From NCBI GenBank assembly GCA_019828595.1, contig JAHQRK010000021.1, positions 930,001 to 994,000 on the forward strand: a stretch of 64,000 nucleotides of DNA. Direction: 5' to 3'. The translations under genes were made by a program, and so were the position numbers. The stretch's first letter is position 1. The number at the start of each line of letters is the position of its first letter. The notes below the pieces were generated by a model. It was given only the letters and a program-made list of their open reading frames with translations, was not told the DNA's origin and did not search any database. The stretch comes from Aphanomyces cochlioides (taxonomy: Eukaryota; Oomycota; Saprolegniomycetes; Saprolegniales; Verrucalvaceae). Of this stretch, positions 1-11,688 are shown one piece after another.

Positions 1-3000
1 TTCCTAGAAAATTATGTCAGCAATAGAAAACTTATCGAGTTTGTTGGTACGTTGAATGAACATTGTAAAGTCAGCCAAACGAATGCCTTGCCCTGGTGTT
101 CGCTGGAGCAAATGCGAAAAAATGCGCAAATCCACGGGCGATGCACTTAAACCAATCGACTGGACCAAGTTACTGAGCTCTTCGTATTCAATCGATCCAT
201 CGCTATTCACATCAAAGCGAGAGAATAACATGGCAATGCCACGAGCTTCGTCTCCAGCATTGTCGACGAGCTCGATCGGACAAATTCTTTGAAACAATAC
301 ATGCTCTTGGCGAAATCGCAAATCGAGTTGGCGCTTTTCAAGTGGTTTACCATTAAGATGCCACGACGAATTCATTGGTTTTGTGGTCGCTTCGTCAATC
401 ATTTCATCCACGATCGACTTTAGAAAAGAGCGTAGATGGGGATTCACGCTGTCTAGAGTTATCGATTCGTAGGATAACTTTGATGTGTTCGTGTACACAG
501 CATCGTCTTCGTCGGAAGGAACCCAAACGCTATCGCGGCCTAAAAGCCACGCTTTAAATTCTTCAAAGCTGAGTGTTCCATTGTTATCAATGTCGAGTTC
601 TTCAAAGACGCCGTCGATTTGGTTATCTGTCAGCGGTGGGTGAAGCTTTAGCTTGTCGAGAAACTAATCCAACACGTTAATGATAAAGTTTAGTGCACAG
701 TGTGGAGTACGTGGATGAATTCGTCACGACTAAGATCTCCCGAATGGTTCTCATCGAGCGACTCGAATATTCGATTGAGGACATCGACTTGGATATCCGT
801 CGCAGCCAATTTCGAGAGCAACATTGATCGCAATTGCATGCCTAGGACTTCAAAATTGCCGTGTTCATGGAGGTAGCAGTCGTCGCAATATTTATCGTTG
901 GCTGCCATTTTCTCAAAGCAGTCGTCGCAAAAGATATTGACGCAGCCTTGGGCCATACACGTTCTATCTTTGTTTTGCTTGCCGTTGACAATAACAATCT
1001 TGTGGCAATCGCAGCAGTGTACGGCATTACGACCAGTCTTTCGCCCTCCAATCAACCGCGGCAGGTCGGCTTGCTTTTGCTTGTCGCCAAATACTTGAGC
1101 CTTTCGCTGCTGGACTCGTTGTAACATCTCCATTCGTCTTGTTTCCAGCGACTGCATGTAAGGACTGCTGTGGAGTAATTTCGGGTCGACTGTTGGTTTT
1201 CGGACAAATGCAATCGGTCCATTGGAAGCTTCACTGTCTGTATTCGATGCCCAGTTGAACGACCTCCTTGGCATTGGTGCTGGCGCTTCATTCTGTAATG
1301 AATTTACTTCAGCGATGTCAGCAGCTTTGGCAGCATCGAGGCGTTCTTGTGCTGCTGCAAAGAATTGTTGGACGGGTGTCGTATCGTGTTGGATCAATTT
1401 TTTCTTTGGTCCTCGTGGATTCACCCGTGGCTTGGACTTTTGCGTTGAGTGGATTTCTTGCACACGTTTGTGAAAGACAGCATTCGTAGGATTCAAAGCT
1501 TGGAGGAATGCGCTATGTAGTTCTTGAGCTAGGTTTGGTTTTTCTTGTAATAATTCCATGGCCAAGCTAGCTCTCATTGCCGTCTCTTTTGGGGAATAAC
1601 TTACTGACGGGAGCGTCAGCATGGGCATCGTATGCTCCTTCACTTTGACACTTTTCAAGTCTTTCGCTCCAATCTACGCAGAAGAAATTATCATGGAGGG
1701 AAAGGAGTCTTGTAGCTTACTAGATGGACTTCAAGTGTTCCTTCTTGGTGAACTTTTTCAGGCACGTCCTCGTCTTCTCTTTCAGGAACTGCGGACATCA
1801 AACGGTCTTCTTCCATGTCGAGCATGAAGTATTCCAAAAGTTCTTCCGCTTGAATCGTATTGCTCTTATCTTTATCCATGCCGTTGAATAGAATCAAGAC
1901 CTTCTCGTCCGACATTTCATCCATCTTGAATCCCAGATTCATCATGCGCCGTTTAAAATCTGCTTTGCGAATCACACCAGCATTGGCGAATTCACGCTTG
2001 ACGTCACGATATTCAATGCCTATATCATTTCACTGTCGAGTTCTTTCATCTCCATCACCTTTGAGTCGAGCTTGAGCTAGCATTTCATCTTTGGTGTTTT
2101 CGAATTGGCGTCGCACAGCTTCGTCTGGAATATGAATGGCTTTTGTCGGTAGTGGAGTTGCTGCAACTGATGTCGACTTGGTCTCTGGTACGTTTGTCGA
2201 TGTTGGCGTTGAGATTTCTTCCTCTTCAATGATCGGCTCGCTGCCTTCTAGTTGAAAAGCTGGCTTGTCGCCATACACTGAGATCCAAAAGCGTCCGTGG
2301 TTCATCTCGCCAGTGTCTTTGTTCTATACGAGGGTCAGCCAAGCTTGCGACTGAAGAGCACCGTGCGCATGTACATGCTTGGAATTATGCAGTACATTCC
2401 ACGCTCAATCACCATATCTACCTACGTGAATTCACGCTTTCATCATCCCACAGTGAATATATACCGTTGCAGCTTGCTTAGATGTGTAGGCTGGCTGAGG
2501 CACGCCGTCCTCGTCAACGCCAGGGATGACCGTTCCTGGGATTATAGCTGGCGGGGATGACTCGAGGACAGTTCCATTGCATAGCCCAGGCTGGACATTC
2601 GGAGGATACAATCGATAGTACGCAGGGGATTTCTTGGGTGGTTCTTTCACTTCGTAGGCATTGTTGCGTTCCTGCAACGTGCAAATGTGGAATCTACGGG
2701 TGGAAACGTCAAGCAATGCAATCTAGACTACGACAAACCCGATGGGAAACAAATGAGCGTCTGAAGTCCCTCTTGGATCGTGCTGGCTGACGGAAATGTA
2801 CAAATGACAGCGTTGTTGAATTTGTAACTTGTAGCGGGGGTTGTTGATCCACGTTGTCTTACTGACGTTGCCACCGTTGGACACTTCGTCCCATTGTCCA
2901 TCAACTCGTTGGCCGCTCCACTCGTCAGCAAAGTCTACATCGGGCCGTGAAAATAGTTTGACAACTAGAAGAATACCGATGCCAGCAAAAAAGTGAGTGT

Positions 3001-4766
3001 ATCGAGTCCGCCAGTCGTCGTAGGTCATGAAAAAGGTCCCATCGTTATTATTCACCTCCGTGACTTCGACTTGCGGCTCCATGACCAAGCGAAGCTTGCC
3101 TAGCCGAGACAGAATTTAGTCTGCTTCAGTCATGGAGGTGTAGCATTCTTACGTTGACGCTGGAGTGAGGTAAAAACATTCGCCCCAGAATTTCTCGACA
3201 CAGTTTTAAAGACGCGTTGGATCTCACAGTCGTATTTCTCGCGCTCGTCGCTTTGGTCGCTCCAAGCACCATCCTAAAATTCGTTGTCAACCATACTGAG
3301 AATCGGAGACGGTAGGTCCACCCATTCTCCAAGTCCCCACGGATTGCGCAGCTTGACGAGACGCTGGATTTTGTTGTTCTCCAGTTTGATTTCCCCGACG
3401 TCAATTAGACCATATGCATGTTTGTAGTACAAGCCTAATATTCACAGAGTGAAGAAACACCTCGTGATGATGGCTGTTACCTTGTCCAGCGCTTCCTTCT
3501 GCCGCAACATTCTTGGCGATCTTTGGGTCAGGCTGAATGGAGCATCCCATCAAGGTGCCATTGCGTTTGTAGTCTAGGAGACGTCTCCAAAACGCATCGC
3601 CAGGCTCTTCGCGCTGCTTTGGGGCGAAGGGATCGTCGCCAAAGCCTAATGCACATCACATTTGCCTGTTGTTGGCTATTCAACACTGACCAGAATGTCC
3701 AGCTTTTAATACAATTTGCTCCGAGCAAAGTCCAGTCAAGTCACTGAGCGCGACGTCAATGTAGCCTCCGATCAAGGCTTCGTAGCTGCCGTGGAGCTTG
3801 GCATAAGCTTTCTCAAGAAGGGGAACCCTTCAGAAACCCTCCAGCTAAGGCATGCAGTGTCTAGACTGTACCATAATTCGTTGGGGTCGCTGCATCTTGC
3901 AAAGAATGGCTTGCCAGCGCGGCTGTTGTTGTATTCAAACACTGGAATGCGATCGTCAATGATGACATAATGCCATGAAAAGTCCTAGTCCAGTCCATGA
4001 TCACTGAAAATCCGACGTGATTACCTTCATGAATCGGCAGATGAACATCCCGTGTTGCTTGTACTGATCTTCACGCCAAAATGCCTGAATCAACAGTTCC
4101 ATCCGAGTCGCCAGCACGGAGATTGCTCCTACTCCGTGTTAGAGTGCTTGCAAATGGCAGTAGACTTACCCAAGAACCAGCAATCACCCAGCCGGCCTTG
4201 AATGACGTCACCAGAGCTTGCGGATTTTGTAAAGAGTTCTCCTTCTTCGCAGAACAGCGGCTCGTCATTCGTCTCTGGGTATTCCTCGTCGTTGCTACGC
4301 TCTCATTCAGTCTATATCTCCTGGAAAGAGTTGTTTACTTGGTCTCTTCAAGAACGCTCTTTGTCTCAGAGGCGTATTTTGGCCGCTGCCATTTTAATTT
4401 GTCGTCTTTGAGCATTTTGAGAATCTTGAGTTGATGTTGCGATCCGCCCTTGGATTGAATCGCCTACATGGGATTTGTCAGCGGCGCTGTGACGACCATT
4501 CAGTAGCTTACATCGCCGTGTTTGCATAGTGCCAGCGCTCCATTTGGATCTTGCTCGTTCGGTCCAAAGCACGGGTCGCAGTAGATTCTATCCTCGCACG
4601 CCTTGACCAACTTGGTCACTTTCAACGAAATGAATTTGTCCACGAGCTCGAGCGTCTCGACTAATCGTTTGCCCGTCGATCCATGCATATGGACACTAAT
4701 GACTGTGTCCATCTTAGAGCAGATTACACTCACGCCATGCTCCTTGAGCGCTTGCTCCAAGTCCAT
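1..4766 (-). CDS. Calpain-type cysteine protease with zinc-finger segment and EF-hands (3' end off window)
   Basis: Multi-exon gene on the minus strand; the ATG is at 4766 and the end lies outside the window. The calpain core can be followed across short introns: catalytic Cys in GRLGDCWFLG (about 4169-4190), the VIIDDRIPV strand (about 3960), AKLHGSYEALIGGY (about 3780), catalytic His in HAYGLIDVGE (about 3400-3420) and catalytic Asn in LRNPWG (about 3334-3350). A domain III-like beta region follows (3088-2030). Then come a Cys-rich CxxC segment (about 870-1010), which could bind zinc, and EF-hand loops DKDKSNTIQAEE, DENHSGDLSRDE, DIDNNGTLSFEE and DVNSDGSIEYEE. The calpain triad is complete, so Ca-regulated intracellular proteolysis is expected from the family. 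Clear introns include 41 nt directly after the Cys motif (gtaagt...ag). Exon borders between 3130 and 2300 are approximate. An alternative start seven codons upstream would need TTG. Confidence 0.85.
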
Positions 4767-4987
4767 TTTGAATTCGCCGCCCAATGCGAAAGGTCACGAT
4801 CTTCGTAGTTCGAAGTTGAGCTCTAGCCCTAGTCCTAACTGTGACAATCAAAAACGGCAATATGACGTGGCAGTCCCAGATTCCAAGCAGAGTTTCGTAG
4901 ATTTTTGTAGATTTCGTAGCGTGGCGTTGTCACCGCGCCGAGGAATCAATCAATCGAATAGAGCTCTGTAAGACGAAATTTAATGTT
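4654..4987. repeat. Calpain 5' end/upstream segment, duplicated at 10675-11006
   Basis: This stretch holds the first roughly 38 codons of the calpain gene plus about 220 bp upstream. It recurs in the same orientation in the spacer of the Sec14 palindrome, with a 2-nt deletion just upstream of the ATG and few substitutions. The copy stops abruptly after the first part of exon 1, so it is a fragment and not a second calpain gene. Confidence 0.9.
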
Positions 4988-6583
4988 CGCAGTCTCATGA
5001 CTGCGTCAGGGTGAAGATTTGGGTGGTGCTTGTCGGGAAGTTGTCCTGTTGTCATCTTGTCTGTCCCACTCGCTTAATTAAATTCAAAATTTACTTTATC
5101 TAGTGTTGTCAAGATTAAATGGTTAACTCAATCGAAAAACGTTTACTATTCTATTTAATTTACTTTATCGAAGTAATAGTCGGACTAAATAACTATTGAA
5201 CTAATTTTTAAAATGGCTATATTGTTCGAGCAGGAGTCAGCACAGCCATCTGATCTCATTTGGTTTTTGGTGCACCCGCAAGCTGCTGGTGCGTCCGGCC
5301 GGTGGAAACTCGTGATTTTCCACACGCGACTAGTACTGTAGACTAACGTTATTAGAGCTGTTCTCGTTAAATTCACTGTTTGTGATTGCACTGGAGGTTG
5401 TGATAGGTTGCTAAATACATTCCTTGAAGGGTGATAATCGAGCTTACAGAGCTGTCGTACAGAAGTCGAGTTTGTGAGGTTTATTCTACTATACGCTGTG
5501 CTGCTTTGCTACTTGTGCCCTTTGGTTTTTTGTGTGCCTGCGCCTGTGGATCTCTTTGGTGACGACATCGCCGATTCTTGAAAATATTAATTTTAATAGT
5601 TCAGTTGTGGAAACAAAATATATTTTATCATGGGTAAGAACAAATATACATTTTAGCAGGATATAAATATCTACTTTAGACCCGTATTCAGAAAAAGACA
5701 TGGAGCCAATCAAACAATCCGATAAAACAAAAAATGACTTGGAGCCAATCAAAGATATTAATAAAAATAAAAAGGACATAGAGCCAATCAAAGAATCCAA
5801 CAAAATAAAAAAAGACTTTGAGGAAACAACAGAATCCCATAAAAAAGACAAAAAATCGACCAATGACCTAAACCTTCTAAACCCTTCAATCAAATAAGGT
5901 TTTGGAGTTCAAGACATATCACTCACGAGTCTCAAGAAAGGAAAGCGGGATTTGAATGTGATTTGCATTCAACTGCATGTCAACCAATGTCGTCTGTTTA
6001 CAGGTTATATATTGTGCTTTCTACTCAAAATTTCCTCCGGCGATTGGTTGAATCAATCGCCGGCTAATCGCCGGACCTTCGAAATATAATACAAATATCA
6101 ATTTTAGAAGGTTATTGTGATCTTCTTGATCGGGATGGTACACGAAATCGACGAAGCTTCGTCGCTGCGCTGGCGAGGCCAGAGGGCTCTCCACTTGTTG
6201 TACGCTCAACGTGAGGAGAGCTGAATGACGTGGAGTTCTCTTCGAGGTGGGGTCGCTGTGGAAGGTTGTTCAGAGTCATAGAGATGACTTGAGATTTGCA
6301 ACTTTTCTCTCACAAACTTAGGTCAGTTTTCAGCCAATCAATTGATAGTAAAATTATTTTTAGCCAATCATGTTGTCCGGACGATTTTCAGGCGATTGGA
6401 AATATCGCCTGAAATTGGCAAATTTGGATGGAAATCACAATATCATAGTAACATATAAAATCGCTCTGTATTTGTTAGTCCTCAGGACACTGCGCCAAAG
6501 CGTAAGCGGTCTTCAATTATCCCTATGTCAAACATTTCACGTACTGTTATGTCGGCCAAGACGAGACAACGGTGGACATGTCA
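4988..6583. other. AT-rich intergenic region, no gene recognised
   Basis: Between the calpain promoter and the left palindrome arm I see no convincing gene. It contains short inverted repeats built on a CGGCGATTG core (about 6033-6075 and 6385-6415), the small tandem repeat listed separately, and at 6520-6578 a segment repeated at 11005-11065 that marks the duplicated flank of the palindrome arms. Confidence 0.6.
5703..5819 (+). repeat. Three tandem 39-bp units (13-residue EPIK repeats if translated)
   Basis: Three imperfect 39-bp units each start with gagccaatcaaa. They lie in a 65-codon open frame (5700-5897) and would encode EPIKxSxKxKxDx repeats, charged and Lys-rich. The surroundings are AT-rich and there is no other gene signal, so the repeat is certain and its translation is doubtful. 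Confidence 0.6.
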
Positions 6584-6713
6584 TCTCCATGTCTTCCATA
6601 CAAAAACGCAGTCAAAATAGTTTGATAGCTATTTTGATAGCTATTTTGACCAAGATTATGGCCTTTCTTGAACTCTTCAGTCTTCATTTGGAATCCCGCG
6701 ACAAAGCAATCAC

Positions 6714-7926
6714 ATGACCGAGTTGGAGACGCTGCTGGAGAAGCATAAAGCCGACATTGCAGCGCTCAAGGACCGCCTGAAAGACGTGATCCAGCCGCAA
6801 TACGATGATATCTGGCTCCTCCGCTTCCTCCTCAGCAATGGAAGTGTCCAAGATGCAGTGGAACCATGCCGCTTCACGATTGAATGGAGAAGCGCGCGAA
6901 AACAACTCCTCGATCGTATTCGAGCGGGTGAAATGCCAGCACTCCATGACCAAGTGACAAAGTTCCAGGTATTGCCGGTTCCGTGCGGTCTGAGGTGAAA
7001 TTGATGATAGGTTGCGGGTGAACACAAGTTTACAAAGCATGGCGAACCACTCTTCATTGCCCGCATTGGATGTTGTGCAATCCAAAAGCACTCATGGATG
7101 CCCTGCCTTTTGATGATCTATTGGAATACTACATGCTGACCCGCGAACGCATCTTCCTCCACTGCGACAAGCTCACGCGGTCTACGGGGAAATTGGTGAA
7201 AATGGTCGGCGTCTTGGATTTCCAAGGGTTTTCTCTCACTCGTGGCCAAGATCGGCGATTTGCCCAGTTGAACGGTGCAACGAGCAGGCTCTCTGAAAAG
7301 ATGTATCCCCAGCTGCTGGGCCGCAGTGTCTTTTTGAACACCCCATCCGTCTTTCCATGGATATTCAAGCTCATGAAGCCACTTATGAGTGCTCGATCCG
7401 TCGAGAAAATGTGTTTTTGCCCTGGCGGGACCGACGCCTCTGTTTGTCCATTTGTATCTTCATACCTGGGGCTCGAGGTACACTTCACAACTTGGACTAT
7501 CTTTTCATCTATATCTAGAATTTGCCAACGTTCTTGGGCGGTTCCTGCACCTGTGGGAATGGGTGCTGTATTGGTAGCGTGCCAAATTCTCAAACAGTTC
7601 CAATCAGTGCAGTCGATGCAGATGGCCTGACAAGTGTCACCTTGGCCGCACGGTCATCGCAAACGATTGACGTTCCAGTTGGCAAAGGGATGGTGGTCGA
7701 ATACCACTTGGAAGCAGAGGGTAAACCTCTATCAGTGACCGTGGCGCTCGTAGCTCCTTCACAAGACGAAACAATCCTTTTGGAGAAACCACTGCTTCAA
7801 AAAAGCGATGGTGCTGTGGTTGGCAAGTGGGCCATTCCTCAAGATGGCATCCTGCAGCTTCAAGTTGCCAATGTCCACGCATTTTTGCGCGGTCGCACCA
7901 TCAAGTACAAGTGGAGTGTGCTGTAA
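6714..7926 (+). pseudogene. Sec14/CRAL-TRIO plus GOLD-like gene 1, left copy, frameshifted
   Basis: Same gene as 13471-14681. Exon 1 (MTELETLLEKHKAD...) is the CRAL-TRIO N-terminal helical region. The lipid-binding CRAL-TRIO core follows (VLDFQGFSL, SVFLNTPSVFPW, LPTFLGG), then a GOLD-like beta domain ending in KYKWSVL. Two introns are visible (6969-7010 and 7478-7518). In this copy the sequence after GCATTGGAT carries two extra bases (gt, about 7070) that the right copy lacks. This shifts the frame inside exon 2, after the IARIG motif. Unless it is an assembly error, this copy cannot make the full 375-residue protein. An internal ATG at 7070 reopens the downstream frame but loses the N-terminal helical region. 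Confidence 0.8.
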
Positions 7927-8487
7927 TTTCCTCAACACCGATGTTTCCTCGTTGACAATGGGTATTAGCGTCGAAGCATCTGAAGTGCAATCTGTAATAT
8001 CAACAACTCGATTTTGCCAAAGCGTCACTGAACGAAGGGGGAACTCCATGTTCTCCATAGTCTTCACGTGGTCAACAAGGCATATTCAGCACAATCCACG
8101 GATAAAACACTTGGACAAGCTACGGCTCAGCACGAAACCCACAAGTACTTGCACCTACAAATTCTCCAAGAGCGAAATCGTAGGACAGAGGCTGCGCTGC
8201 AGAGGAAACCGAGATTTGACACGATGAACTGAAACAATGTTGGAGTTTTGGCAACGCTGACACGCGCCGTGAAGTATTTGGTCGTGCTTTCATGCGAGAG
8301 ATTGCAATTTACCTCACAGCCAGCAAGGCAATATGCGTTCGATGCGTCTACTTCTGCTGCACACAAGGCCGCTGGGACGGACAAGTGACGCTGTTCAGTC
8401 TTTGATTTGGATCTATGACGTGGCAGCCTCCCATGAAAGCCCAGTTCAATACATGTTGCTCAGCATTCTCATTATTGCCTGGGAGGA

Positions 8488-9709
8488 TTATGAAAGATTC
8501 AACTTGTACTTGAAAGAGCGACCAGACATGAAGGCATGGGCATTCGCGACTCGGAGTTGCAAGATACCGTCTTGAGGGATAGCCCACTTGCCGACGACGG
8601 CGCCATTGCTCTTTTGGAGCATTGGTCTCTCCAAGAAAAACTGCTCATCTTGAGGAGGTGCAACCAGAGCCACTGTCACGGAGAGAGGCTTGCCTTCTGC
8701 TTCCAAGTGATAGTTAACGACCGTCCCTTTGCTCACTGGAAGATCAATGGTCTGAGATGTCCGTGCTGCCAAGGTGACACTCGTGAGACCATTCGCGTCG
8801 ACGGCGTCGATTGGAATCGTTTGGGAGTTTGGCACATTGCCAATGCAGCAGCCATTTCCACAAGTACAAGAGCCACCTAAGAACGTCGGCAACGACTGAT
8901 GAAGGTAAGAGATAGTCCTCGTACAGTGCTAGCTCACCTCGAGCCCGAGATACGACGACACGAATGGACAAGCAGAAATGTCTCTCCCGCCAGGACAAAA
9001 GAACTTTCCCTCGGCCACTTGATCACTCGTCCGTGGCTTGAGCAGCTTGATCATCCATGGAACGGCACTTGGCGTGTTGAGGAACACAGTGCGTCCGAGG
9101 AGTTGGGGATACATCTTTTCGGAGAATCTGCCTGTCGCCTCGTTGAGTTGGGCGAATTGACGGTCGTAGCCACGTGTGATGGAGAACCCTTGAAAGTCCA
9201 ACAAGATGATCATCCGAACAAAACTGCGTGTCGCCCGCGTGAGCTTGTCGCAGTGGAGAAAGATCCGCTCTCGAATGAGCATGTAATACTCCAAGAGGTC
9301 ATCGAACGGCAGCACCTCCATGAGAGCTTTTGAATTGGACAATCCAATGCGGACAATGAAGAGCGGCTCGCCATATCCCTGTAAACTTGTGTTCGCCAGC
9401 AACCTATTGCCATATGTGAGCCTCCCAAAACTTGCAAAAATTAAAGGTTCGTACTTGAAACTTTGTCACTTGGTCATGGAGCGCTGGCATCTCTCCCGCA
9501 TGGACTCGGTCGAGGAGATCCTTCCGAGCGTTGCGCCATTCAATCGTGTAGCGGCATGGTTCAATGGCATCTTGGACGTTTCCATTGGTAAGGAGGAAGC
9601 GGAGAAGCCAAATATCATCATACTGAGGCTCAAGCACATCTTGAAGGTGATCCTTGAGCGCTGTAATGTCAGCTTTGTGCTTGTTCAGTAGCGCGCCAAG
9701 CTCAGTCAT
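8488..9709 (-). CDS. Sec14/CRAL-TRIO plus GOLD-like gene 2, left copy
   Basis: Paralogue of gene 1 and convergent with it. It encodes an N-terminal helical region (MTELGALLNKHKAD), the CRAL-TRIO core (LLDFQGFSI, TVFLNTPSAVPW, LPTFLGG) and a GOLD-like C-terminus ending in KYKLNLS. Family members move or sense phosphoinositides and other lipids at membranes, with GOLD mediating protein or membrane contacts. Frame is kept (367 residues) only if intron 1 ends at the downstream acceptor tttacag. The acceptor used by gene 1 would shift the frame. The protein would then lack eight residues (VAGEHKFT) present in gene 1. The right-arm copy encodes the same protein. Confidence 0.82.
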
Positions 9710-10001
9710 ATCTTGTAGGTCAATTGAATTGTGCGCTTGACTGCTTCGAGCGTTCTACAGCCATGTCATTCCAGTGAAAACTTGGAGATCAAGAATGATC
9801 TTCAGGATGGATTACTCAATTGGAGGATTACTCTGTCCAACAGTTCCAAGCACAATCTCTGCTGTTTGCGTCTGGACATCTCACGCTTGCGATGAAATCC
9901 CAGAGCTTCAAGGCTATCACGAACATGCATCAGAAGCGGATTACGCCTTGGCGTGATTACTCTGTCGTGGAATGTTGACTTTGTGAAAAATGTTGGCGTT
10001 A

Positions 10002-10214
10002 CTACAGTCGTACGTCCATGACAGAGGACTTCAGCTGGAACCTCGGGACAAATTGTCGAGTTTCACAGGTTCTACTCGACAATACGGCGTCGTCCTCCGC
10101 CCTCCCAACCTTCTCATGAGAGTCTGAAACTTTGGACAAAACTTGGATAGCAACAGTGCTGGACAGCTCCATCATGTATAGAGATTCAAAGAATTTCTCC
10201 GTTGGTTTCGACAC
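10002..10214 (-). CDS. Small hypothetical ORF (70 aa), left copy
   Basis: An open frame in the inner part of the arm, downstream of nothing recognisable and 290 bp from the gene 2 start. It encodes a 70-residue protein (MSKPTEKFFESLYMME...) of unremarkable composition with no motif I know. The frame is open slightly upstream of the ATG (EPYSKVLV), which suggests a fragment of a larger gene. The rest of 9710-10333 shows nothing else. Confidence 0.3.
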   Translation of the reverse strand: MSKPTEKFFESLYMMELSSTVAIQVLSKVSDSHEKVGRAEDDAVLSSRTCETRQFVPRFQLKSSVMDVRL

Positions 10215-10333
10215 AAGGACTTTAGAGTAGGGCTCTTGATTCGGCCTACAATCCCCTCATGAAAGAGTGACAAGCAAAGAAGCAAAGTTGAAATGTCAAC
10301 GCAATAAATCTGCAAAGATGCAAGAGGAAGTTG

Positions 10334-11064
10334 GTGAGACCGCTGAACTTACGGACACTGGAAGGAAACTCTCGCGCGGCAATTGGAAGCTGAAGAACGA
10401 TTGCGATTCAAGAGGACTTATTCAGGTCGAGATCGTTCTTTGATGTTCGTCCTGGTTAATGAGACGCAGATAATTTGGACAAACACGGCAATTGACATGG
10501 AAGATCGACAATTGTTGAGTGTCACTCGCAGGGAAATGACGAGACCTGTGGACAGCAAAGCTTTGACACGCATGGAGGGATTTCAAGCTTGTGCAGCGTG
10601 GACATGGTCGACATTTGGACGTAGTCTGGATGGCAAAGTACTGGGAAACGCAGAGGACGACGAATGCTTCTAGTGTCTCGACTAATCGTTTGCCCGTCGA
10701 TCCATGCATATGGACACTAATGACTGTGTCCATCTTAGAGCAGATTACACTCACGCCATGCTCCTTGAGCGCTTGCTCCAAGTCCATTTTGATCGCCGCC
10801 CAATGCGAAAGGTCACGATCTTCGTAGTTCGAAGTTGAGCTCTAGCCCTAGTCCTAACTGTGACAATCAAAAACGGCAACATGACGTGGCAGTCCCAGAT
10901 TCCAAGCAGAGTTTCGTAGATTTTTGTAGATTTCGTAGCGTGGCGTTGTCACCGCGCCGAGGAATCAATCAATCGAATAGAGCTCTGTAAGACGAAATTT
11001 AATGTTATCCCTGTGTCAAACATTTCACGTACTGTAATGTCGGCCAAGACGAGACAACGGTGGA
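10334..11064. other. Spacer of the Sec14 palindrome: three copied pieces
   Basis: The spacer is a patchwork. 10336-10545 matches the sequence just outside the right arm (14810-15007) in direct orientation. It is open as LRFKRTYSGRDRSLM..., a coding-like fragment I cannot name, and continues open to 10673. 10675-11006 is the copied calpain 5' end. 11005-11065 matches 6520-6579, the sequence just outside the left arm, again in direct orientation. Confidence 0.8.
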
Positions 11065-11183
11065 CAACTTCCTCTTGCATCTTTGCAGATTTATTGCGTT
11101 GACATTTCAACTTTGCTTCTTTGCTTGTCACTCTTTCATGAGGGGATTGTAGGCCGAATCAAGAGCCCTACTCTAAAGTCCTT

Positions 11184-11396
11184 GTGTCGAAACCAACGGA
11201 GAAATTCTTTGAATCTCTATACATGATGGAGCTGTCCAGCACTGTTGCTATCCAAGTTTTGTCCAAAGTTTCAGACTCTCATGAGAAGGTTGGGAGGGCG
11301 GAGGACGACGCCGTATTGTCGAGTAGAACCTGTGAAACTCGACAATTTGTCCCGAGGTTCCAGCTGAAGTCCTCTGTCATGGACGTACGACTGTAG
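11184..11396 (+). CDS. Small hypothetical ORF (70 aa), right copy
   Basis: Identical in translation to the ORF at 10002-10214, in the opposite arm. Unknown function and possibly a gene fragment. The identity comes from the inverted duplication and is not evidence of selection. Confidence 0.3.
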   Translation: MSKPTEKFFESLYMMELSSTVAIQVLSKVSDSHEKVGRAEDDAVLSSRTCETRQFVPRFQLKSSVMDVRL

Positions 11397-11688
11397 TAAC
11401 GCCAACATTTTTCACAAAGTCAACATTCCACGACAGAGTAATCACGCCAAGGCGTAATCCGCTTCTGATGCATGTTCGTGATAGCCTTGAAGCTCTGGGA
11501 TTTCATCGCAAGCGTGAGATGTCCAGACGCAAACAGCAGAGATTGTGCTTGGAACTGTTGGACAGAGTAATCCTCCAATTGAGTAATCCATCCTGAAGAT
11601 CATTCTTGATCTCCAAGTTTTCACTGGAATGACATGGCTGTAGAACGCTCGAAGCAGTCAAGCGCACAATTCAATTGACCTACAAGAT

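Larger units (their letters stand above)
6584..10333. repeat. Left arm of 3.75 kb inverted duplication
   Basis: The arm matches the reverse complement of 11065-14811 almost base for base. The axis is near 10699 and the spacer is 731 bp. I find only two length differences: a 2-bp insertion near 7070 and a 1-bp difference near 8046, both longer in the left arm. It carries two convergent Sec14-GOLD genes. The 561 bp between their stops (7927-8487) holds nothing I recognise as a gene. No terminal inverted repeats are visible at the arm ends, so this does not look like an ordinary transposon. Confidence 0.92.

Noticed and set aside
7129..7593. 154-codon frame antisense to Sec14 gene 1 (also 13804-14268)
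   Set aside because: Runs opposite to a clear CRAL-TRIO exon and has no domain of its own.
8127..8384. 85-codon frame between the convergent Sec14 genes (also 13014-13271)
   Set aside because: Cys/Trp-rich random-looking composition, no motif; the second copy exists only because of the inverted duplication.
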